DNA of 64,000 nt from Okapia johnstoni (lineage: Eukaryota > Chordata > Mammalia > Artiodactyla > Giraffidae): NCBI GenBank assembly GCA_024291935.2, contig CM044307.1, positions 101,499,461 to 101,563,460 of the forward strand. Direction: 5' to 3'. Positions 24,744-37,559 of this stretch are shown in pieces. The notes beneath the pieces are model-generated. The model was given only the letters and a program-made list of their open reading frames with translations, was not told where the DNA came from and did not search any database. How positions within the stretch are numbered: the stretch's first letter is position 1; the number at the start of each line of letters is the position of its first letter. The translations under genes and the position numbers were made by a program.

Positions 24744-25084
24744 TGAAATTTTTTTTATTGTGCCACAAACTTTGCCATTAAAGTCTTCTTTCCTGAAATA
24801 TGAGGGGATAAAAAAGTTGGTCAGAGAGCCATGTGCATCTCATCATCCCTTCTGCTGAAATACAGGGAAAGGATAGCCTCTTCTGCCTTCTCCAGCTCCT
24901 AAATAGAGAATGTATCCTTTTTTCCTCCCACCTCTAGCTGCTTAGTAAACCCTCGGTGAAGGAAACAGGAAAGGAGTAGTTGGTGATGGACTGGAAAGAA
25001 AGGAAATCTCTGGTCACACACACATTGGTCTTATGGGAGAAAAGCAGTCAATGGTTTTAATGCAAGTTAAAAGGCTATATAAAA
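24744..25084. other. Unassigned intronic DNA
   Basis: No element recognised. Confidence 0.4.
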
Positions 25085-25330
25085 CTTATCAAGTATTCCC
25101 ACTGCACTTAGAATAAAACTAAAAATCTTGAATCTAGCCTACAAGGCTCAACATGGCCTACACCTATAACTTTCTATCTTCCCATTCACCTCCTCGTATA
25201 CCCAGTAGCCTTCTTTATGTGGTTCCACTGTGCTATGTTTTCTTATTCCAGCGTCTTAACATGATGTTTTCACCAGGGAGGCTACATTTTATCTGTCAGA
25301 TCTCCGATTAAATTATAATTCATCAGGAAC
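25085..25330 (+). mobile_element. L2 LINE fragment
   Basis: GCCTACAAGGCTCAACATGG and CCATTCACCTCCTCGTATAC fit the L2 3' half (the region preceding the common 3' end). Confidence 0.5.
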
Positions 25331-25479
25331 AGTCTGGTGACCATCTATCTAAATCAAATCTCCTGTAATACCCTCTTATTCATTTGTTCATACTTTCAAA
25401 AATATTTATTAAATGCCTATTTTGTTCCAAGAATTAGTCTAGACCTTCAGAGACACAATCTAACATGTACGTTGGCATT

Positions 25480-25570
25480 TATATATATACATATATATAT
25501 ATACATATATAATATATGTAATATATAAAATACATATATAATATATATATTTATATAATATATAAATAAA
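25480..25570. repeat. (TA)n / TATATACA microsatellite
   Basis: About 90 bp of alternating A and T with interspersed ACATATATA blocks. Confidence 0.9.
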
Positions 25571-25860
25571 TTTGGAGTAATTGCTCAATCTTTTTTTATT
25601 GATATGAATGCAGAATAAAAACCTTTATAGATCTTTGGTATAAATGTTGGAGTAAAGTGGAAATAAAAATAGGATTAGGCCTGCTTAAGGTGGATTTTCA
25701 GTGTCGAACTAGGATTTATAGGATAGTAGATATCAGTTTAAAATAAGGAAGGCTGTACAAAATAATAGAGTGCTCTGGAATCAATTTTTTAAAAAGCCCC
25801 TCAAGATTTTGAGTTTGCCTTTGTATGTTTAAGAACAGGTTAGATAAGTAGAGCTTGGTC
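25571..25860. other. Unassigned intronic DNA
   Basis: No element recognised. Confidence 0.4.
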
Positions 25861-26330
25861 ATTTGTTAGTGGAAAGTTGTATTACTTTTCTATTGTATGT
25901 CATGAATTATCACAAACTTAGTGATTTGAAAAACGACACCCACCCACTTATTCGAGAAAAGTTCTGTAGGTCAGAGTCCTACTGGTGTGCCATGCCTGGA
26001 TTCTCAGAGTCTCACGAAGTCTCACAAGGTCAAATCAAGGTTCCATGGGGTGAATTCTCATATGGGGTGAAGGGTCTCTTCCAAGCTAATATGGTTGTGG
26101 CAGAATTCAGTTTCTCAAAGTTGTAGAACTGAGATCCCCAATTCCTGGCTGGCTTTTGGCCAAGGACTGTCTTTAGCTCCTAGAAGATCCTGAATTCTTT
26201 GTCAGGTGGTCCCTTCCTTCTTCAGAGCCAGCAGTTGAGAAATATTTGTACATTGAATCTAATCTCTCGCTTAAAATACTTCCTCTTTGGTAACTAGCCA
26301 AAAAAAAAAAAATCTCTCTGCTTTTAAAGG
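25861..26330. mobile_element. Old mammalian interspersed repeat, family not assigned
   Basis: TATCACAAACTTAGTGATTT, AAGTTCTGTAGGTCAGAGTC and TCAAATCAAGGTTCCATGGG match a widespread mammalian repeat layout that I recognise but cannot name securely. The 87-codon ORF within it is not a gene. Confidence 0.4.
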
Positions 26331-26397
26331 ACTCGTTATAAAATCAGGGCCCTTGGATAATCTCTATTTTATTTTAATAAATTTTATTTTAGTTTTT

Positions 26398-26541
26398 ATT
26401 TTTAAAGTATTTATTTACTTACTTGCCTGTGCCAGGTCTTCATTGTGACATGTGGGATCTAGTTTCCTGACCAGGGATTGAACCCAAGTCCTTTGCATTG
26501 GGAGAGCAGAGTCTTAGTCACTGGACCACCATGGAAGTTCC
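26398..26541 (-). mobile_element. CHR-1-like cetartiodactyl SINE
   Basis: GCCTGTGCCAGGTCTTCATT then CCAGGGATTGAACCCAAGTC and GGACCACCATGGAAGTTCCC. Tail to the left. Confidence 0.75.
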
Positions 26542-26649
26542 CTCTCCTTATTTTAAAGAAAACCGATTTGGATTCTTAATTATAGCTGCAAAATTTTTTT
26601 GCATCAGCACCTATATCAGTGTTTGGTTGAAAAACTGGAAGAAGGCATA

Positions 26650-26861
26650 GAAGGAGAAAATGAAGTCACTCAGTCGTGTCCGACTCTTTGCCACCCCATG
26701 GACTGTAGCCTACCATGCTCCTCCGTCCATGGGATTTTCCAGGCAGGAGTACTGAAGTGGGCTGCCATTTCCTTCTCCAGGGGATCTTCCCCACTCAGGG
26801 ATCAAACATGGGTCTCCTGCATTGTAGGTAGATGCTTTGCCATCTGAGCCACCAGGGAAGC
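26650..26861 (-). mobile_element. Bov-tA SINE
   Basis: A perfect 15-bp target-site duplication, CTGGAAGAAGGCATA, lies at 26635-26649 and 26862-26876. Head at the right end (GAGCCACCAGGGAAGC). Confidence 0.93.
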
Positions 26862-26876
26862 CTGGAAGAAGGCATA

Positions 26877-27795
26877 TGTACTGAAATTCTTAGGGAGATG
26901 TGCCTCCATAAAGGTCAGACATAAAAAGCCAGGTTGACGGAGATCATCTCTGAGCTGCCATCAAATTCTGATTCTGTGATCCTTTGATTCATCTGCCTGT
27001 TCTATGGACTCTACCACCAAAATAGATCTAAAAATTCACTTCTTTCCTATTGCTACCATATTATTTCTTCTTTGCTGAACAAATCAAATGGTCTATGAAT
27101 TTGTCCCTTTACTTATTTGCGAGTATGACTGGATTTGAAAAAATGTACTTCTGAACATCTCATTCTGACAGCTTGATATAGCTTTCTATTGCTTGACAAG
27201 CGATCTATAATCTTGTGACGTAGTATGTCCCCAGATTCTGTTATTGCCAATGTGAATTACAAGCCATAGTTGATTTCGATCACATTATCCTCCTCTTCTT
27301 GAATCTCTGCCTTTATAGTTAGTGAAAACTTCTCTGTTCATATGCAACCTTTTCTCTTAAAATTTTTTCTTTACCCCCAAATCAGTCAGGTTTCTCTGCT
27401 TTGTGTTAGCGTAGTTTGAAAATGTATCTTATCATCAAGTGGTCTGAATTAAAATTTAGTGGCTGAAGGATTTCAATAAATAACAGAAATTCTACTTTTT
27501 AGCCAATTATGAACTTCTTTCTCTGCAAAGGTAAATTTTTCTTAAAAATAACTTTTTATCTAATTGCTCTTATTCATAACTAAACATACAAGAGGGAATA
27601 TACTGTAAGTAGTTTAGTAAGTGTTCTGTTTGTAAGGCTACTTTTTTAAAGGTTAATGTTTGATTAAATACAGTAAGATATGATAAAAAATATTAAATAT
27701 TTGAAAACAGGCTAATTGTATATGATCATATAGCTTTAAGTAATCTACTATTTGTTTTCTACTGCATTAGACTTTTTCTTCTCTTCCAGGTTTGT
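26877..27795. other. Unassigned intronic DNA
   Basis: No gene or element recognised. Confidence 0.4.
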
Positions 27796-28002
27796 GTGTG
27801 TGTACTCAGTCACTCAGTCACTATCCCCTGGACTCTAGCCTGCCAGGCTCCTCTGTCCATGGGATTTCTGAGGCAAGAATCCCGGAGTTGGTTGCCAAAT
27901 CCTTCTCCAGGAGATCTTCCTGATCCAGAGCTCAAACCCATGTCTCCTGTGTCTCCTGCATTGGCGGGCAGATTCTTTACTACTGAACCACCTGGGAAAC
28001 CC
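27796..28002 (-). mobile_element. Bov-tA SINE
   Basis: It has CTCAGTCACTCAGTCACTAT at the tail side and GAACCACCTGGGAAACCCC at the head side. Confidence 0.82.
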
Positions 28003-28385
28003 CTTTTCAGATTTAGGGAATATTAATATATAATCTATAAGTCTGTAAAACAAATAGAAATAAATATCAAGTTTTAGGCTATGCCTATACAAGATGATAA
28101 TATCAACTATTCTAGTTTGTATCTTTAAAAAAAAAAACTTTTGTGACTTTTATTTGACTAACTTGACCAAATTGATTTGCTGTTTTTGAACCATGGAAAT
28201 AGAGTTGTGATGTACTATTGGATGAGACCATTAAATGCAGATTGACTTGACTATTTATTAAATTTTTTAATGTTGATATAGCTATTTGTGGGATTGGCTT
28301 GTGTAATACAATTAATATGCATATTAAAAAATTGTAGATAATGCTGTAAAAATTTAAGAGAAAATTCAAAATTTTTAACTCAAGT
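28003..28385. other. Unassigned AT-rich intronic DNA
   Basis: No element recognised. Confidence 0.4.
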
Positions 28386-29454
28386 TCAGACTTCTCTACA
28401 GAACTCCAGGCTCATGCATACATCTATTATTTGACCTCTTCTGGGTATCTGATAGGCAATTCAAAGTTAACATGCTCAAAAGAAATCCTTAGTCTTACTC
28501 TGCACAGTCTATTTCTTGTACAGTCATCCCTTTCTTGGTTAATAGTGACTTTGTCTTTCTTTTTGTGCCTGAAGACCTTAGAGTCTTCCTCTACTCCTCT
28601 TTCTCTCTCTTTTACCTCATATGTCACATGTCAGCAAATCCTGTCAGCTCGCCTTCAAATTATATTCAGAATCTGAATACTTCATTTCTGCTGCTGCTGC
28701 AATTCTGCTCCAGGCCATCATGATCTTTTATGTTGACACTGCAATAGCTAACTAATTACTCTGTTTTCACCCTCTCTCCCTTGTCCATTCTAAACAAAAC
28801 AGCTAGAGTGATTCTGCGAAAATGTATGTTAGAACTTGTAATTACTCCTGCTCAGGTAGTCATACCAATGTTCTGCTGCTGCTAAGTCGCTTCAGTCGTG
28901 TCCAACTCTGTGCGACACCATAGACGGCAGCCCACTAGGCTCCCTCATCCCTGGGATTCTCCAGGCAAGAACACTGGAGTGGGTTGCCATTTCATTCTCC
29001 AATGCATGACAGTGAAAATTGAAAGTGAAGTCGCTTAGTCGTGTCCGACTCTTAACGACCCCATGGACCACAGCCCACCAGGCTCCTATGTCCATGGGAT
29101 TTTCCAGGCAACAGTACTAGAGTGGGGTGCCATTGCTTTCTCTGGCCAGTATTCTACACTTGGTCATATACAATCAAATCTTCAGTGTTTCTTTTCAGAT
29201 CTCACCTCCTACTAGCCCACTGGCCTCTTTTTTATTCTTTAAATATTACCAGGCATGATTCCAACCTAGGAGTGTCATCATGCATTTCCCTCTGCTGGGA
29301 ATGTCCTTCCTCAAAATATTCACATGGTTAGCTTCCCTACCTTCATCAGAAACTTCATGTCTCCTCATTAGTGAGGTTTTCTCTCTGACTACTCAACTTA
29401 AAATTTCACTATCTCGGAACTCTTCTTCCCTTTCTTATTTTTTTCCATAACAGT
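28386..29454 (+). mobile_element. L2 LINE, interrupted by Bov-A2
   Basis: GCAATTCAAAGTTAACATGC, CTTAGAGTCTTCCTCTACTC and, beyond the SINE, TTCATGTCTCCTCATTAGTG follow L2 3'-half order. The 85- to 60-codon ORFs in it are not genes. Confidence 0.55.
28870..29145 (-). mobile_element. Bov-A2 dimeric SINE inserted in L2
   Basis: It begins TGCTGCTGCTAAGTCGCTTC and holds two Bov-A units joined by an AAATTGAAAGTGAAG linker, in antisense. Confidence 0.9.
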
Positions 29455-29466
29455 AATCATCATGCA

Positions 29467-29682
29467 GGCTTCCCTGTTGACTCAGTGGTAAAGAATCCTT
29501 CTGCCAATGCAGGAGATGTAGGTTTGATCTCTGGGTCAGGAAGATCCCCTGGAGAAGGAAATTGCAACCCAGTCTAGTGTTCTTCCCTGGGAAATCCCAT
29601 GGAAAGAGGAGCCTGGTGGGCTACAGTCCATGGGGTCACAGAAGAGTCGGATACGACTTAGAGACTGAGCACACACACATGC
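29467..29682 (+). mobile_element. Bov-tA SINE
   Basis: The head GGCTTCCCTGTTGACTCAG leads to the body, then GATACGACTTAGAGACTGAG. The target-site duplication AATCATCATGCA / AATCATCGTGCA lies at 29455-29466 and 29683-29694. Confidence 0.9.
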
Positions 29683-29694
29683 AATCATCGTGCA

Positions 29695-30700
29695 AAATAT
29701 TGTATGTTATGTTGGGCTTCTTTGGTGGGGATATTAACTGAAATCTGAATATGATACATTTAGGAATGGATGAGTTTTTAATGAATAATTTTCTAACTCA
29801 TTTATTGTTTAATTTTATCTTTAATGTGCATATTAACAAAATGTTTTTATGACTAGTATAATTTTCATACGAATCACTGTTATCATTCTCCCTACCTTGG
29901 CCTTCTGAGCGCAGGTCCTTGCACATACACAAGGACAGGCATAGTTGAAGAAAGTGCTCATATCGCTTAAGTCATTGTTCTTTTATATTTCCAACTGTAA
30001 TGCACTTAAATTACTTGTCTAATAAGTGGCTACTTCTTGAAAACAAAACATAAGCCTGTGTATTTTGACTTCCTAACACCAACCCCAGGGCCTGACACAT
30101 AGTATTCGTATAGCAAACTAGTAGATAATGTGAAATCTGATAATGATCCCAAGTAGGACCATATGATTGTAGGTGATACCTTATACTGTGTGTTAATGTC
30201 AGTGTGGTTGATGATGTTCTAGAAAGAGTTTTACTAATTTTAAATATGTGCAAGATAAAATAAAAATTACCCAATTATATAAATTATTAATTCAGTTAAT
30301 AATGTTTATTTAAATTATTTTATAATCAGCATTTACTGTAAGATGTGCTTATATCTATCTAGTCTTTTAAATATAAGAATGTCTTTCTTGGAAAATGAAT
30401 AGTAAAACTCAGACAGTATCTCCGAAAATACATAGGATTATGTAAGCATGAAATTTTCCTTTGTACCAGTGTTTATATAAGGAATTAAAGTAAGTTTTTA
30501 TAAGCAACTTGTGAGTAAATTTGGGAGCAAAATTAGGAATAAAAATATCACAACTGTTTTGTCCCCTAACCCTTAGAATCATTGCTCTCTGAAGCATCAC
30601 CTTAAGTTTCTGCTCATTAAATGTGGGCATATTAATCTAAGGGCAGTTGTAATGAAAGATCACCACTATATGCATAGTAAAAAAATATTTGTAAATCCTG
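29695..30700. other. Unassigned intronic DNA before the first exon
   Basis: About 1 kb with no clear repeat. A degraded L2-like end may lie near 30050-30120. Confidence 0.4.
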
Positions 30701-30769
30701 TTTCTTCATCCCATTTACACGGTGTTCAGTAATTCTAACTGTTTTCATTTTTTTCCCTTTAATTTTTAG

Positions 30770-31093
30770 TTCCCAGTGTTCCCATGAATATTGCTTTTTC
30801 CAATGTTCAGTCAACTAGTGCAACATTGACATGGATGAGACCTGACACTATCTTTGGCTACTTCCGAAACTACAAGATTACCACTCAACTTCGGGCGAAA
30901 AAGTGCAGAGAATGGGACTCTGAAGAATGTGTTGAACATCAAAAAATTCAGTACCTCTATGAAGCTGACCTAACTGAAGAGACAGTATATGGATTAAAGA
31001 AATTTAGATGGTACAGATTCCAAGTGGCTGCCAGCACCAATGCTGGCTATGGCAATGCTTCAGATTGGATATCTACCCAAACCCTGCCTGGTC
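30770..31093 (+). CDS. PTPRQ: PTPRQ internal exon encoding one complete fibronectin type III domain
   Basis: This is an internal exon of PTPRQ, a membrane phosphatase whose long extracellular part is a chain of FN3 domains and which is needed for hair-bundle stereocilia. The exon is 324 nt. It is preceded by a strong pyrimidine tract ending in TTTTTAG and followed by a consensus GTAAGT donor. It begins and ends in phase 1, the usual arrangement for a one-exon FN3 module. The frame is open throughout. FN3 hallmarks are visible: the B-strand tryptophan in TLTWMRP, the E-F loop leucine in YGLKKF, and the F-strand tyrosine in [10 protein letters not shown] Cys pair in CREWDSEEC sits in the middle loop and may form a disulfide. 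GNASDW contains an N-glycosylation sequon. The sequence closely resembles PTPRQ of other mammals as I know it. The last base (C) joins the next exon to make Pro. Translation starts far upstream, so the internal ATG is not a start. Confidence 0.93.
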
Positions 31094-31526
31094 GTAAGTA
31101 TTGTCCTGTGTATGTGTTATAATTTTGGATTAAAGAAAAAGCTGTTTAAATGTTTTTCCATAGAAGTCATCCAGAATATAGGCAAAGATCGCTCTCGTGA
31201 CTTTAGTTTGATATTTTAAAATTAACTGGTTGCCCTACTTGCTTAAATAACATCATTACCATCATAGCATCTAATTTTCATTGAATTCAATCCCAATGGG
31301 AAACTCGATTTCAGTCATTATTAGGGCTTTTCTCAAACTGCCAGAATTGTACCAAGGTCGTAGAGCCTTACATTGCAACAAAGCATTATGGTCTTCTCTG
31401 TGGTTGCTCATCAGGGCCGTACTACTGGCCATTGAGTACCCTTTGGCTTTGCCTACATTTTCCCTTCATATCTGGAAGCTCTGCTGCTTTTAAGCCAGGC
31501 TTTACCACCTTGTCAGTGATTGTAGG

Positions 31527-31571
31527 CTTACGCGCACACACACACGCACACACACATTCACACATGCACAT
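31527..31571. repeat. (CA)n microsatellite
   Basis: CACACACACACGCACACACA with interruptions, about 430 bp after the first exon. Confidence 0.9.
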
Positions 31572-31619
31572 GGAGTTTCATTGATGCTGTTGTAGATCTT
31601 TATAAATCGTGAAATAAAA

Positions 31620-31740
31620 TTTGATCCAGAGCCTTTATTTTTGGAGACTCACTAAATGTGTCTCTTGTTACTATTCCCAGGGTTACCTAGAATAATGTTT
31701 GTATAGTAAATATTCAATGAATGTCTGTTAATGCAGTTCA
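31620..31740 (+). mobile_element. L2 LINE 3'-end fragment
   Basis: AATAATGTTTGTATAGTAAA and TATTCAATGAATGTCTGTTA resemble the L2 3' terminus. Confidence 0.4.
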
Positions 31741-31789
31741 GCGTTTGTGATAGAATCCAGACAGCTCAGCCTTCAGTGCGGTTGTCCAC

Positions 31790-33350
31790 CCTCTCCTCTG
31801 TGGCACCTGGACTCGGTTTCTGTAAGGTCTGCCCGCTGGCTTTTCTCTTACCTCCCTGATAGCTCTTTCTCAGTTTTCTTTTCTTATTCTCTGTCTTTCT
31901 AATTTTCAAATCTAAATATTGGAGTGTTCAAAGATACATAGTTGGCCCTTTTCTTTATCAATGCATAATACCTAGGAGATCTTACCTTAAGAGACTTTAC
32001 CCTATCCTATGGCTTTAAAGTCTCCTTATATAGTGATCATTCTCAAATATTTTTTTCTAAGTCTGACTGCTCCCTAGAACCCAATCAGTATATGTAACTG
32101 ATGAACTGACATCATCGGGCAGATGTGTCTAATATCCTCTCATAATTACCGTGGTCTAAACACTAAGCCTTTTCAGCATCCAAATGTAGAAAATGAGAAT
32201 CTTGCACTGTTCTTTTCCTCCTCTACTCTGCTAATGACTTATTTTTACCATACTGTCTAAACACATCCCTCCTTTTGCATTACTATTAGTCCTGTCCTTC
32301 TTTATTGCTACCACTGCCTTAACCTAACTGACCTCCTTAGCTTTCTTTTTTTTTTTTTAATAAATTTATTTATTTTAGTTGGGGGCTAATTACTTTACAA
32401 TATTGTAGTGGTTTTTGTCATACATTGACATGAATCAGCCATGGGTTTACATGTGTTCCCCATCCTGAACCCCCCTCGCACCTCCCTCCCCATCCCATCC
32501 CTCTGGGTCATTCTATTGCCCCAGCCCTGAGCATTTGTCTCATGCATCGAAACTGGAATGGTGTTCTGTTTCACATATGATAATATACATGTTTCCATGC
32601 TATTCTCTCAGAACGTCCCACCCTCATCTTCTCCCTCAGAGTCCATAAGACTGTTCTATGCATCTGTGTCTCTTATTCTGTCTTGCATACAGGGTTATCG
32701 TTACCATCTTTCAAATTCCATATATATGCATTAGTATACTGTACTGGTGTTTTTCTTTCTGGCTTACTTCACACTCTTAGCTTTCATAGTTATCTTTTAA
32801 AATGTAAATCAGATGATGCCACTTCCTTGTATAAAGCTTTTCAATGAATCTCCATTGCTCTTGGAATACAATTCAAATTTCTTAACATGTTTAACAAAGC
32901 CCTTATGTGACTTGACTCTTACCTAACTCTCTAACCTCATCCATTATCATTTCCCCATTACCCATTATCCTCCACTCATACTGGATAATTTTTGTGTTGC
33001 TTGAACACACTGAAGTCCTAGAACTTATGGCTTTGCATGCCCTGTTCCTTTGCATTGGAATGCTTTTCCATGTCCATTTTGCACGAGCAGCTCTTTGTAA
33101 TGTATACTTCTGCTTGAATGATTCCTACTCAGAAGAAATTTCCCTGACCACCCAATCTAAAAGAGCCATGCAGTGTATTTCAAGAATATCATTTAATGAA
33201 AATTTGTAATTACCTGATCATTTTTATTTTTATGTATTTGCTTATTTTTAGAATTTGTCTTGATCATTACTATTTCCTTGTTGCCTAGAATGGTACCTGG
33301 CACCAGTAGGCACTCCATAAATATCTCCTGAAGGAGTTAAACTTGATTGA
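31790..33350 (+). mobile_element. L2 LINE, long fragment interrupted by L1
   Basis: Collinear L2 text lies on both sides of the L1 at 32346-32775, ending with GGTACCTGGCACCAGTAGGC and CTCCATAAATATC. No open frame survives. Confidence 0.6.
32346..32775 (-). mobile_element. Ruminant L1 3'-UTR fragment inserted in L2
   Basis: A poly-T (minus-strand poly-A) start at 32347 is followed by CATTGACATGAATCAGCCAT and the C-rich CCCATCCCATCCCTCTGGGT segment. The target-site duplication CTTAGCTTTC lies at 32336-32345 and 32776-32785. Confidence 0.88.
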
Positions 33351-34009
33351 ATAAGCTAAAATGGGTGAGAGAGCATGAACTGTTTTCCAAAGCAGGAAAT
33401 AGAGAGGATGACAGTGCCATAACAAAGAAAAGGAAAATATGGAAAAAAATCAAGTTCAAGCTGTTTAGTCAATAAGTATAGTTATGTTTACTCTGTTAAC
33501 TTTGAGAAGAAATAACTCTTACAGTCTAAGTGACTAGAAAACGGAAAGAAACAGATGCTTAGAGATTAGAACATAGGTAAAGTTAGGAATTTTAGTTGCT
33601 TCAGCCAATAACAATAATCAGAACTACAAGTGAGAGAAAAATGGGACACTGAATTAATACATGTTAAAGTCACAGGGACAACTGTTACTGAAGACATCAT
33701 ACAGGTACCATAATGAATGAAGCAGACTGCTGACGTAAGGTGATTGAGAGAGGTGAACACCATGGCAAATTAACAAAATTTGCTGTCTGTGGGGCAACCA
33801 CTACTCACCCCTGGCTGATTACTGTCTTACAGAGAAGTCATGCTATTAGGATGTAGGATGTGTTCAGAGAAATAGGAAAGCTAAATTTTTTATGGTGAAA
33901 ACACTCAACTTCTTGTTGTAACAAGTTGTTTTAAATTTAAAAACTTTCAGTTTTTCAAACCAGACATGTCTGGCCTGTGGGCAACTAATTTTCTACCTTT
34001 GGTTAAAAT
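33351..34009. other. Unassigned intronic DNA
   Basis: No gene or element recognised. Confidence 0.4.
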
Positions 34010-34215
34010 GGGCTTCCCTGGTGGCTCGGATAGTAAAGGATCTACCTGCAATGCAGGAGACCTGAGTTCAATCCCGGGGCTGGGAAGATTCCCTGGAGAA
34101 GGGAATGGCTACCCACTCCAGTATTCTTGTCTGGAGAATTCCATGGACAGAGGAGCCTGGTGGGCTCCATAGATTGCAAAGAGTTGGGCACTGCTGGGTG
34201 ACTCACACTTCACGT
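34010..34215 (+). mobile_element. Bov-tA SINE
   Basis: GGGCTTCCCTGGTGGCTCGG through CTGCTGGGTGACTCACACTT. Confidence 0.9.
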
Positions 34216-34483
34216 TACTTACTTGTGTTCAAATAGACTGTATGCCTGTAAATCTGCTGCCACTGAGGCTTCCTGCCCTCCTCCTCCTGAGCATCTACCT
34301 TGGATAGTAGCTGCTGCTTCCTCCTACAGCGAGCCAGGAATTGGAATTTCTAAATGCCTCATCTCCCTGAGCACTCTTGACAGGGTGGTGCTAGATGTTC
34401 GGTTAGCACTAAACAACTTACCTGATCAATTCGAAAGCTGGTAAAGGAAACTAGGAAGTTGGATTGTTACCAAATCCCACATT

Positions 34484-34833
34484 TTTTTTTCAAGTGACAG
34501 ACTTTAAAGCTTTTTAATTTTTATAATTTTATTTATTGATTGATTTGAGGCTTGCTGGGTCTTCATTGCTGTGCAGGTTTTTTTCTCTAGTTGCAGCAAG
34601 CAGGGCCTACTCTCTGGTGATGGTGCAGGGGCTTCTCATTGCACTGGTTTCTCTTGGTTGTGCAGCACAGGCTCTGGGGCATGCAGGCTTCAGTAGCTGT
34701 GGCACATGGGCTCAGCAGTTGCAGCTCCTGGGCACTAGAGCACATTCAATAGTTGTGGCTAATGCACTGGGTTGCCGTGTGGGATTTTCCTGGATCAGGG
34801 ATCGAACCTGTGTCTCCTGCATTGACAGGTGAG
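34484..34833 (-). mobile_element. CHR-2-like cetartiodactyl SINE, near full length
   Basis: GCTTGCTGGGTCTTCATTGC, TAGTTGCAGCAAGCAGGGCC and the tRNA-like GGATCGAACCTGTGTCTCCT are present. The target-site duplication AATCCCACATT lies at 34473-34483 and 34834-34844. The 98-codon plus-strand ORF across it is not a gene. Confidence 0.88.
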
Positions 34834-34844
34834 AATCCCACATT

Positions 34845-37559
34845 CTTAATCCTGAAAATTTGGAAGCCTTTCCACTTGAATGTCATTGCTTCTACCAGAG
34901 ACCCTTCTCTCCCTTTCCACCCTTAAGGTCTATGACCCACTCACTAGAATTTGGTCATTTTCTGTTCCCAGCTATGCTACTTTGCTCATTCTGGTCTAAA
35001 AGAATGGTGGTAGACTACTTCAAATATTTCACAATGAGTGTGAGCTTTTTTTTTTTTTTAAATAGCATTATCTTTCTCATTTTATTAGGATGTATTCCTT
35101 TGCCATTGGTGGTTGGTTGATTAGTTTGTTGGTTCTTGATGCAATGGAGAGGATAATCTTGGCTTTTTTTCACTCCAGCTCCCATATCTTTACTTGATGA
35201 CTAATCCAAAGAGTACCTTTGTGTGGAGTACCAGTGTGAATTTTATCTGACACTTTTCCGCTCTCTTAGTCTAGTATCTCATTGCCACAATTTAAATTCT
35301 CCATCAGAGAATAACTGGCTGTGAAAAATATTAATAGTTAAGTAGACTTTCTATACTACTTTGATCCTCTTTTCTTTTTCTTTATCCTTAAAATCTAATT
35401 TTCGACTGAAAAACTAATTTTCAGTTTGTCAATAAAATAGAAAAGAGAATACAGTAGTATTTCTACCACTGTGATTAAGAAAGAAAAGTGAAAAGATTAG
35501 TATATTTCAGAATTTGTGACAACAGACATATTGTTTTTCTTGGCATTCTCAAACTTACTAGCTTTTCAGCTGAGTATTCATATGGGGGTGGGAATAATAA
35601 TTTTGAAAGTTATGAGAATGAGTTGGTCACTCTTCATTTAGTTTCATAAATGAAGTTGACATTTTTCTAATGATAAATGAATTTTATAAATGTACAGTAA
35701 AAAAAGTGTTATTATATTAAGCCAAGGAGAGATAATCTGAGGTGACATTTGATATGAAAGATGAAAATACACCACGTATATTGTTACAAGACAGTATATA
35801 TAGTGAGCTAACATATTATATAAGAATAAGAGAATAATCAAGCAACAAAAATCTTGAAGAGCAGTAATATTTTTAAGATTAAATAAAGTAAATAAGGATT
35901 AGATGTTGATTCTGCATACCAAAGTTGAAAAGCATTACAGACATTTTGCAAACATAAAAGGTAATCTGAATGAAGAAATTTATTAAGTATGATTCAAAAA
36001 AGTATTATGTCATTTTATAATATAAGAAAATAAAATGATGAAAGTGAGTCATTCCTGTGATTAAAAAAAACACTAAATAATATAAAATCAGTATTTAAAA
36101 TTCATGCAGTTTATTCTAATGGCATCAAATTTTGCCCAAGCACTTATTACCAGAACCTCTTAATCAAAACCTGGAGCTTCTTTGATAAGGAGCTAGTAAT
36201 TGATGGCTAGTTTCAGGTCAAATGATTCAACATTTGAATAGCTCAAATAAAAAGACCACCCATTTGCAATAATATTATAAAATGTTCTAAAATGGCTTAT
36301 AGAATAAGAATATGTATTGTGTTAATTCTCTCTGAGCTCATAAGGAAGAGCACTCAAATTGAAGATGCAGGGAACAATGTTAGAATGCAAGCTGAGAATT
36401 AAATTGGGTTATTTCCTGAATCTGGATCTGCCTCTGTACACTGAAGTGAATAAAAGTAACAATATTCAGCCAACTCAAGCAAACATTTCTTTCTCCCACC
36501 TACTCTGATCGAGATAATTGAAGCCAAATTGCTTTTCTCCTTAAATCATCTGCATAACAGCTATTGCTCTCTTCTTCACACTGAGTATGCATAGCTACAA
36601 ACATCAGCACAGAAATTACAAATGGAAGAAATATTTAACTTGAAACATGAAAATGTTCCAGATTATTTTACTTATCTCTTACTTCTCTTGATTACCCTTA
36701 GACTCAAAAGGGATTTGAGTTGTGTGTGTGGGAGGAATAGAAAATGGAAAGTTTTTAAATATTTCTGCAGTCCACAATAGGTACTTATAATGCTGAGGAA
36801 ATGTACAATTTTAAAAGAGTGTGGGTGTGAAATTAGTATGGAATGAAATGAGGCTCTCATAATGTGCATCTCCTATAGACCACCAAGACTGGAAACCAGC
36901 AAGAAAGGAAAATTCCTGGGGTAACACTTAGGTTGTGAAAACCACGGGATACCATACTCATGAGGAATTTTAACTACCCAAACATCTGTTAGGTTAAAAA
37001 AAAATTCAGGAAAACATGCCTCATCAAAGAAGCTTCCAAGGAATGCAACTTTATGATTGAAAAAGAAGAAAACCAAATAAAGGGCAAAGCACTCTTTAAC
37101 ATCTTAAAAAATGAGACATTGTTGATGCATTATTATATATTCAGCTGTTTTACTTAATATCTTCTAAATGGTGTAATGAACTTATAATGTGAATGCTATC
37201 ATAATAGAGGCAGATATTCTACTTTCTATAAAGAAGCAATTATATAATGATAAGAGATGTCAGCCATAAATAGGAAAATGTAATTCATGACATGAAGAAG
37301 CCCAGTTGGTGGCAGTGGGTTTTTACAATAGGCTCTATCCTGTTGGCAGTAGAGGAAGCAAATATAATTTATTCTAGACATGATGGTTGTACTTCTGCAA
37401 AATTAATTAGTTGCTGTCGAAAGTCTTCTGAGTTAGTTACCCAAGGCTTCCGAATGTGTAATTCAAGATGACATCTCTCTTTTCTAGACTATAGATTGAA
37501 GTTACTAGTATGACCAGTTAGGTTCCCACAGGCCTCTTTAACCCCATATTACTACTCTT
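34845..37559. other. Unassigned AT-rich intronic DNA
   Basis: About 2.7 kb with no recognised exon or classified repeat. Several 65- to 86-codon ORFs occur, all low-complexity and AT-driven. Confidence 0.4.

Larger units (their letters stand above)
1..30769 (+). other. PTPRQ: PTPRQ intronic sequence upstream of the first visible exon
   Basis: The exon at 30770 needs an upstream exon that supplies one base of its first codon, so this side is at least partly intron. I looked for another FN3-coding exon with splice sites and did not recognise one. A short upstream exon could have been missed. Repeats and unassigned stretches are listed separately. Confidence 0.75.

Noticed and set aside
30784..31122. 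A stand-alone 112-codon gene starting at the ATG in the first exon
   Set aside because: The frame opens upstream through a splice acceptor and reads past a GTAAGT donor. It is an internal exon of PTPRQ.
34536..34832. 98-codon plus-strand ORF with a signal-peptide-like start
   Set aside because: It is the reverse of a CHR-2 SINE. The hydrophobic look comes from the repeat.
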